A DNA stretch of 11,966 nt from an uncultured Oscillospiraceae bacterium (GTDB lineage: Bacteria > Bacillota > Clostridia > Oscillospirales > Oscillospiraceae). A program made the position numbers and the translations under genes. The notes beneath the pieces are model-generated. The model was not told where the DNA came from and did no database searches. It worked only from the letters and a program-made list of their open reading frames with translations. Below, piece by piece: positions 7,767-11,966 of the stretch. Within the stretch, counting starts at the first letter, position 1. Every line of letters starts with the position of its first letter. The DNA lies in NCBI GenBank assembly GCA_934572355.1, contig CAKTKV010000034.1, positions 1 to 11,966 of the forward strand, read 5' to 3'.

Positions 7767-8507
7767 ATGTCAGGACATTCCAAGTGGCACAACATACAAA
7801 AGACCAAGGGAGCGGCTGACGCCAAGCGCGCGCAGGCCTTCACCAAGATAGCCAGAGAAATGATCGTGGCTGTCAAGGAGGGCGGCGGCGGTGATCCGCG
7901 CAGCAACTCCAGACTCGCGGCTGTCATTGCCAAGGCAAAGGCCGCCAATATGCCGAACGATAATATCAAGCGCACTATCGATAAGGCGCTCGGCGCGGGC
8001 AATACCGAGAACTATGAAAAGGTCGTTTACGAGGGCTATGGTCCTCAGGGCGTTGCCGTCATTGTCGAGTCAATGACCGACAACCGCAACCGTACCGCAG
8101 GCGAGATCCGCCACTACTTTGATAAGTACGGCGGAAACATGGGCGCTGCCAACTGCGTGTCCTGGTCCTTCGACCGCAAGGGTGTTATCGTCATCGACAA
8201 CGAGGACGAAGAGCTTGACGAGGATACCGTGATGATGGATGCTCTCGACGCGGGCGCTGCCGATTTTGAGGCCGACGGCGAGGTCATGACCGTCTACACC
8301 GCGGAGGACGATGTCGCATCTGTTGCCGACGCGCTGACTGAGAAGGGCTACAAGCTTCTCTCCGCGCAGGTCGAGATGCTGCCGCAGAACGGCTACATCA
8401 AGCTCACCAATGAGGACGATATCAAGAACATGCAGAAGATGCTCGACATGTTCGAGGATAACGACGATGTCCAGAACGTCTGGCATAACTGGGAAGACGC
8501 AGAGTAA
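7767..8507 (+). CDS. yebC: YebC/PmpR/TACO1-family protein
   Basis: Conserved 246-aa cytoplasmic protein of the YebC family. The family was long annotated as DNA-binding regulators, while bacterial and mitochondrial (TACO1) members are now tied to translation through proline-rich stretches. The signature N-terminus MSGHSKWHNIQKTKGAADAKR and the following FTKIAREM...GGGGDPRSNSRL segment are diagnostic. The acidic middle and C-terminal domains and the end VWHNWEDAE also fit. The ATG at 7767 is chosen over an in-frame upstream start at 7701 because GAGGAG (7753-7758) lies eight bases before it, the family begins at this Met, and the longer form would run through the promoter -10. No terminator precedes it, so some read-through from the sporulation genes is possible. 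Two hairpins follow. Confidence 0.95.
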   Translation: MSGHSKWHNIQKTKGAADAKRAQAFTKIAREMIVAVKEGGGGDPRSNSRLAAVIAKAKAANMPNDNIKRTIDKALGAGNTENYEKVVYEGYGPQGVAVIVESMTDNRNRTAGEIRHYFDKYGGNMGAANCVSWSFDRKGVIVIDNEDEELDEDTVMMDALDAGAADFEADGEVMTVYTAEDDVASVADALTEKGYKLLSAQVEMLPQNGYIKLTNEDDIKNMQKMLDMFEDNDDVQNVWHNWEDAE

Positions 8508-8626
8508 GCATTTACGATGCGGAAATAAGCGCGAAATCCTGAAAATCTAATAGTCATAGGAACTTTTTAGAGACGTTGCATTTCGCAATTGCGCAATATT
8601 TGTGTTCCATTGTGACATACAGCATA
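8508..8626 (+). other. non-coding spacer after yebC
   Basis: About 120 bases, more AT-rich than the flanking genes, with no convincing ORF on either strand. It holds short self-complementary pieces (GCAT...ATGC at 8508-8520 and GCAATTGC near 8585-8592) but no strong hairpin. It reads as the 3' untranslated part of yebC before its terminator. Confidence 0.5.
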
Positions 8627-8658
8627 CCTCCTGTTGGGCAATACAACAGGAGGTTTTT
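8627..8658 (+). terminator. intrinsic terminator of yebC
   Basis: CCTCCTGTTG (8627-8636) pairs perfectly over ten bases with CAACAGGAGG (8644-8653), with a seven-base loop and then TTTTT. It lies 120 bases after the yebC stop. The right arm contains a full AGGAGG, but no usable reading frame follows it, so termination is the simpler reading. Confidence 0.85.
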
Positions 8659-8680
8659 GCTTGTGAATTTAAGCTTGTAA

Positions 8681-8719
8681 ACGGCGGCGTGACCGAAGTC
8701 ACGCCGCCGTTGTCTTTTT
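8681..8719. terminator. bidirectional terminator between convergent operons
   Basis: A perfect 13-base stem (ACGGCGGCGTGAC at 8681-8693 with its complement at 8698-8710) closes a four-base loop. On the minus strand the loop reads C(TTCG)G, the very stable tetraloop common in terminators. On the plus strand the stem is followed by TGTCTTTTT. It lies 18 bases past the hypA stop, so it should end the minus-strand operon and back up the yebC terminator. The minus-strand T-run is short (TTTAC). Confidence 0.85.
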
Positions 8720-8728
8720 GGGTTAACA

Positions 8729-9073
8729 CTACATTGCTTCTATCTCTTTGATGTTGTACTCATTGCCGGTGATGAGGAAGGTGTTCGTGCTGTGGCAGTG
8801 CGGGCACTCCTTGGCGTACTGCACCGTGGGATAGGTCTGCTTGCAGTCCTGACAGAAGGTGACCGCGGGCAGAGTCTCTATCTTCAGCTCGGCTTCCTTG
8901 AGGAAGCCGGATTTTTTACGGGCGTAGAGCCAGAAATCCGAGAGATAGCTGGGGATGATGCCGCTGACCTCGCCGACCTCGAGAGTCACCGAACCGATCT
9001 TGGTCAGGTGATTCTCGACGGCGAGCTTGTCGACGGTATCAATGATATAAACAACGGTACCGAGTTCGTGCAT
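8729..9073 (-). CDS. hypA: hydrogenase/urease nickel incorporation protein HypA
   Basis: Nickel metallochaperone that, in studied organisms, passes Ni to [NiFe] hydrogenase (and in some to urease) together with HypB. The 114-aa length is typical. The N-terminal MHE places His2 and Glu3 at the nickel site. A zinc-ribbon uses Cys74, Cys77, Cys90 and Cys93 as CxxC...CPHC. The segments LEVGEVSGIIPSYL, AELKIETLPA and GNEYNIKEIEA match the family closely. Its ATG shares one base with the TAA of the upstream oxidoreductase (TAATG), so translation is almost certainly coupled. GGAAG a few bases upstream is a weak ribosome binding site. No hypB-F or hydrogenase subunit is in the window, so the nickel enzyme served is unknown. 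Confidence 0.93.
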   Translation of the reverse strand: MHELGTVVYIIDTVDKLAVENHLTKIGSVTLEVGEVSGIIPSYLSDFWLYARKKSGFLKEAELKIETLPAVTFCQDCKQTYPTVQYAKECPHCHSTNTFLITGNEYNIKEIEAM

Positions 9074-11790
9074 TACTTGTTCTTCCGATTCTTGATGATC
9101 TTGATCTCACGCTTGAGCGTGTAGGGCAGGATGGCCTTCATCTTGTCCTCGGCCTTGTACATCTTCGATGCATCGGGCAGGTCGCGGCTGAGGTGGATGG
9201 CGTCGAACTCGCACTTGGTGGTGCAGAGGCCGCAGCCGATGCACTGGTTCTCGTCGACCTCGGTAGCGCCGCAGCCAAGGCAGCGGGAGGCTTCCTTGCG
9301 TATCTGCTCTTCGGTGAAGGTCAGGCGGTCATTGGAGAAGGTCTTGGCCTTTGCAGCATCGTGACCGGGAACCTGACGCGGGGCGTTGTCAAAGCCGATG
9401 GGGATGACGGCCTCTTCCTTGTTGAGCTCGATGAACTCGCGGCGGTTGCGGCCAAGAGTCAGGCTCTGGCCGGGATTGACGAAGCGGTGCAGAGACTCTG
9501 CGCCGACGCGTCCGGCAGCGATGGCGTCGATGGCGAACTTCGGCCCGGTGACAAAGTCGCCGCCGGCGAAGATGTCGCTCTGCGTGGTCTGGCCGGTGAC
9601 CGGGTCAATGACCACGGTGCCGTTCTTGTTAAAGGTCATGCCCTCGGGGGCGATGCCGCCGAGATCGACCTGCTGACCGACCGCGCCGATAACGCTGTCG
9701 ACCTCGATGGTCTCATACTCGCCGGTGCCGACAGGCTTGCGGCGGCCCTTTTCGTCAGGCTCGCCGAGCTCCATACGCTCGACCTTGAGCGCACTGACCT
9801 TGCCATCCTTGCCGATGATCTCGACAGGGGCGCTGAGGAAACGGAATTTGACGCCCTCAGCCATCGCCTCGGAGATCTCTTCTTCGTCGGCGGGCATTTC
9901 GGCCTGACTGCGGCGGTAGATTATATAGGTGTCCTCTGCGCCGCAGCGGACTGCGGTACGGCACACGTCCATTGCGACGTTGCCGCCGCCGATGACGGCG
10001 CACTTCGTGCCGATAGCGGGTTTGCCGCCGAGGTTGACCTCGCGCAGGAAGTCGATGCCGCCGAACACGCCTTCAAGCTCCTCGCCGGGAACGCCGATAG
10101 GTGCGGACTTCTGAGCGCCGATGGCGAGATAGAAGCCCTTGTAGCCCTGAGCGCGCAGCTCGTCAAGGGTGATGTCCTTGCCGACCTCGACGCCGCATTT
10201 GAACTCAATGCCCATCTCGCGCAGAACGTCTATCTCAGCGTTGACGACGTCCTTCTCAAGACGGAAGTTGGGAATGCCAAGGGTAAGCATACCGCCGGGG
10301 GCGGGGTTCTTATCGAACACGGTGACCTTATAGAGCATATTTGCCAGATAGAAGGCACAGCTCATACCGGCAGGGCCGGCACCGATAACGGCGATCCTCT
10401 GCTCATAGGGAATGAGCTGCTGCTTCTTGGGACGCGGTGCGGGGATATAGCGGCTCTCGGCCTTGAGCTCCTGTTCGGCGATGAACTTCTTGATCTCATC
10501 GATAGCAACGGGGCTGTCGATATTGCCGCGGGTGCAGGCCTGTTCGCAGCGGCGGTTGCATATACTGCCGCAGACGGCGGGGAAGGGGTTATCCTGCTTT
10601 ATGAGCTTGAGCGCGTCAAGGTACCTGCCCTCGGCAACCATCTTGACATAGCCCTGAACGGCGATATGTGCGGGGCATGCGGCCTTGCAGGGGGAGGTGC
10701 CGGTGTCATAGCAGTTTATCATGTTGTCGTTGCGGTAATTGGGGTTCCACTTATCAGGACCCCACTTGGTATCGTCGGGCAGCTCGTGCTTGGGGTACTT
10801 GATGTAGCCGTTCTTGGTGCAGAGCTTCTGGCCGAGCTTTGCCGCACCGGCAGGGCAGACCTCAACGCACTTGCCGCAGGCGACGCACTTTTCCTTATCG
10901 ACATGCGCGATATATGCACTGCGGGACATGTTGGGCGTATTGAAAAGCTGGGAGGTGCGCAGCGCGTAGCAGACGCCGGGCGCGCAGTTGCAAATGGCGA
11001 ATATCTTATCTTCGCCGTCGATATTGGTTATCTGGTGGACATAGCCCTCATCCTCGGCACGCTGGAGTATTGCCATAGCCTCATCATAGGTGATGAGCTT
11101 GCCGTCCTTCTGGGTCTCGTCACAGTAAACGGCGGTGTCGCCGACAGCGATGCACCACAGATCCTCAACGTCGCCAGAGCCTTCGCCGCGCACACTCTGG
11201 GAGCGGCGGCAGGAGCAGACGCCGACTGCGAACTTGTCATACTTCTTCAGCCAGTGGGACAGATGCTCGATGCTGACAGACTTGGAGCCGGTGGGGATGG
11301 CTTTCTCGACGGGGATGACGTGCATGCCGATGCCTGCGCCGCCGAGGGGAACCATGGGCGTGACCTTTTCAAGCGGGAGAGTCGTCATGGCGTTAAAGAA
11401 GTCGCACACCTCGGGGTGCTCGTCAACGAATTCCTTGCGCATGTTGAGGAACTCAGCCGCGCCGGGAACGAAGAGGGGCAGTATGTACTGCTTGACATGC
11501 GCGTCGTTCTCCCAGTTCCATTCGATAAGGCCGACAACGCCCATCTCATGGAGCTTCTTTTCGAGCGCGTCCAGATCCGTCCAGCCGGAGGACTTGGAAA
11601 CATCCTCAAGCGTCATGGGGGTGCGCTGCTTCATGCTCAAGGCGATGTTGACCATATCGTCATCAAGCACATTGGCAAGCCCCCAGTATTCCGGGCAGCT
11701 CTCGTCCAGCTTTTTAAGGCCGAGCTTGTAGGGGATGCGGTCGGTCATCTTCTGACCGAGCTTATAAAGATTTTCTTTATTTGTCACCAT
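9073..11790 (-). CDS. multi-cluster Fe-S flavoprotein, GltD/NfnB-like FAD/NAD(P) oxidoreductase
   Basis: Predicted cytoplasmic electron-transfer flavoenzyme of 905 aa; substrate and partner unknown. Domains: residues ~40-95 resemble a winged helix (TLEDVSKSSGWTDLDALEKK); ~100-290 is a Cys-containing region with CSCRR (Cys192, Cys194), Cys213, Cys223 and ICNCAPGVC (Cys267, 269, 274). A 4Fe-4S motif follows (Cys302-305-308-312). Next is a GltD/DPYD-type N-terminal cluster domain (Cys368, 372, 407, 411, 415, 419), the FAD loop GAGPAG (470-475), the nucleotide loop GGGNVA (601-606) with YRRSQAEMP (Arg626, Arg627), which in GltD-like enzymes favours NADPH, and the FAD-contacting GGD (743-745). The C-terminus carries Cys837 and Cys840 plus a 4Fe-4S motif (Cys850-853-856-860). 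Start 11790 is preferred over the in-frame ATG at 11892 because GAGGAGG lies upstream and the extra 34 codons are AT-rich with no family character. First of a two-gene operon with hypA. Confidence 0.88.
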   Translation of the reverse strand: MVTNKENLYKLGQKMTDRIPYKLGLKKLDESCPEYWGLANVLDDDMVNIALSMKQRTPMTLEDVSKSSGWTDLDALEKKLHEMGVVGLIEWNWENDAHVKQYILPLFVPGAAEFLNMRKEFVDEHPEVCDFFNAMTTLPLEKVTPMVPLGGAGIGMHVIPVEKAIPTGSKSVSIEHLSHWLKKYDKFAVGVCSCRRSQSVRGEGSGDVEDLWCIAVGDTAVYCDETQKDGKLITYDEAMAILQRAEDEGYVHQITNIDGEDKIFAICNCAPGVCYALRTSQLFNTPNMSRSAYIAHVDKEKCVACGKCVEVCPAGAAKLGQKLCTKNGYIKYPKHELPDDTKWGPDKWNPNYRNDNMINCYDTGTSPCKAACPAHIAVQGYVKMVAEGRYLDALKLIKQDNPFPAVCGSICNRRCEQACTRGNIDSPVAIDEIKKFIAEQELKAESRYIPAPRPKKQQLIPYEQRIAVIGAGPAGMSCAFYLANMLYKVTVFDKNPAPGGMLTLGIPNFRLEKDVVNAEIDVLREMGIEFKCGVEVGKDITLDELRAQGYKGFYLAIGAQKSAPIGVPGEELEGVFGGIDFLREVNLGGKPAIGTKCAVIGGGNVAMDVCRTAVRCGAEDTYIIYRRSQAEMPADEEEISEAMAEGVKFRFLSAPVEIIGKDGKVSALKVERMELGEPDEKGRRKPVGTGEYETIEVDSVIGAVGQQVDLGGIAPEGMTFNKNGTVVIDPVTGQTTQSDIFAGGDFVTGPKFAIDAIAAGRVGAESLHRFVNPGQSLTLGRNRREFIELNKEEAVIPIGFDNAPRQVPGHDAAKAKTFSNDRLTFTEEQIRKEASRCLGCGATEVDENQCIGCGLCTTKCEFDAIHLSRDLPDASKMYKAEDKMKAILPYTLKREIKIIKNRKNK

Positions 11791-11801
11791 TTGGGCAACA
11801 T

Positions 11802-11808
11802 CCTCCTC
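11802..11808 (-). promoter_or_regulatory. ribosome binding site deciding the flavoprotein start
   Basis: On the minus strand this reads GAGGAGG, 11 bases before the ATG at 11790. The spacing is slightly long. No in-frame GTG or TTG lies nearer, and an ATG right after it (11801) is in another frame. It supports starting the protein at MVTNKENLYK. Confidence 0.7.
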
Positions 11809-11853
11809 ATAAAGAATAGTGATACTCTCATACGTCAATACAATAACATACCT

Positions 11854-11871
11854 TGTGTGAGAAGTCACGCA
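11854..11871 (-). promoter_or_regulatory. inverted repeat upstream of the flavoprotein-hypA operon
   Basis: TGTGTGA-GAAG-TCACGCA (plus-strand reading) is a 7-4-7 inverted repeat with one mismatched position. Its half-sites resemble those of CRP/FNR-family regulators, although the usual CRP spacer is six bases. It lies about 65-80 bases upstream of the chosen start codon, a plausible place for an operator. No convincing promoter was fixed, so the role is inferred. It could also be a small hairpin in the leader. Confidence 0.3.
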
Positions 11872-11966
11872 TTTTTGTGCTTTGGGGAACAATTTGTACA
11901 GCTGACATTATTTTGTAAGATTTTAGGCAGATGAAACAAATTTGCGGCTTGATACAAATACACTTG

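Noticed and set aside
8648..8680. AGGAGG at 8648-8653 as the ribosome site of a small gene
   Set aside because: The only starts nearby are TTG followed at once by TGA, or GTG giving five codons. The site is the right arm of a terminator.
8547..8729. A 60-codon minus-strand frame between yebC and hypA
   Set aside because: It runs through both terminator hairpins and has no family resemblance, so it is a chance frame.
11810..11838. TTGACG on the minus strand (11833-11838) as a -35 box for the flavoprotein operon
   Set aside because: At 16-18 base spacing the -10 would be poor (TCTTTA), and the transcript would begin inside the ribosome binding site. A more upstream promoter is likelier but could not be fixed.
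11791..11892. Upstream in-frame start for the flavoprotein giving 939 aa
   Set aside because: The extra 34 codons are AT-rich leader-like sequence with no ribosome binding site seen, while GAGGAGG marks the shorter start.
9193..11934. A 913-codon open frame on the plus strand, opposite the flavoprotein
   Set aside because: It is exactly antisense to a protein full of recognisable Fe-S, FAD and NAD(P) motifs. Its own product has low-complexity Ala/Gly/Leu/Asp composition with no known motif, as expected when the opposite strand of GC-biased codons stays open by chance.

Overview
The window looks like chromosomal DNA of an endospore-forming anaerobic Clostridia member, probably an Oscillospiraceae/Ruminococcaceae-type gut Firmicute with moderately high GC. 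The evidence is the conserved Firmicutes gene block rsmB-rlmN-stp-prkC-rsgA, two sporulation genes (a 22-codon spoVM and a SipL-like spore-coat morphogen), AGGAGG-type ribosome binding sites, and iron-sulfur and nickel enzymes typical of strict anaerobes. No tRNA, rRNA, CRISPR array, insertion sequence or phage gene was seen.

Layout: (1) bases 1-5780, + strand, form a tight operon of RNA modification, signalling and ribosome maturation genes: rsmB (16S m5C methyltransferase), rlmN (23S/tRNA m2A radical SAM methyltransferase), a PP2C phosphatase, its partner PASTA Ser/Thr kinase PrkC, and the ribosome-assembly GTPase RsgA. Gaps are 3-36 bases. (2) A long imperfect hairpin at 5792-5855 closes this operon and runs into the start of a 50-codon two-helix membrane protein. 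(3) Next come spoVM (6048-6116), which is below usual ORF-calling thresholds, and a 499-aa SPOCS/DUF3794 + LysM protein resembling SipL. From family knowledge both act at the forespore surface with SpoIVA, which is not in the window. (4) yebC (7767-8507) has its own near-consensus sigma-A promoter. (5) Two terminator hairpins (8627-8658 and 8681-8719) separate yebC from a convergent minus-strand pair. (6) That pair is a 905-aa iron-sulfur flavoprotein (GltD/NfnB-like core with an unusual N-terminal half) followed by hypA, a nickel metallochaperone whose ATG overlaps the preceding stop codon.

The genes fall into three jobs: translation and cell-wall-linked signalling (region 1 and yebC), spore coat assembly (region 3), and redox/nickel metabolism (region 6). 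The most interesting points are the tiny spoVM beside a SipL-like gene where Bacillus has rpe-thiN before spoVM, the hairpin that buries the start of the 50-codon gene, and the coupling of an orphan HypA to a large multi-cluster flavoenzyme with no hydrogenase gene in sight.
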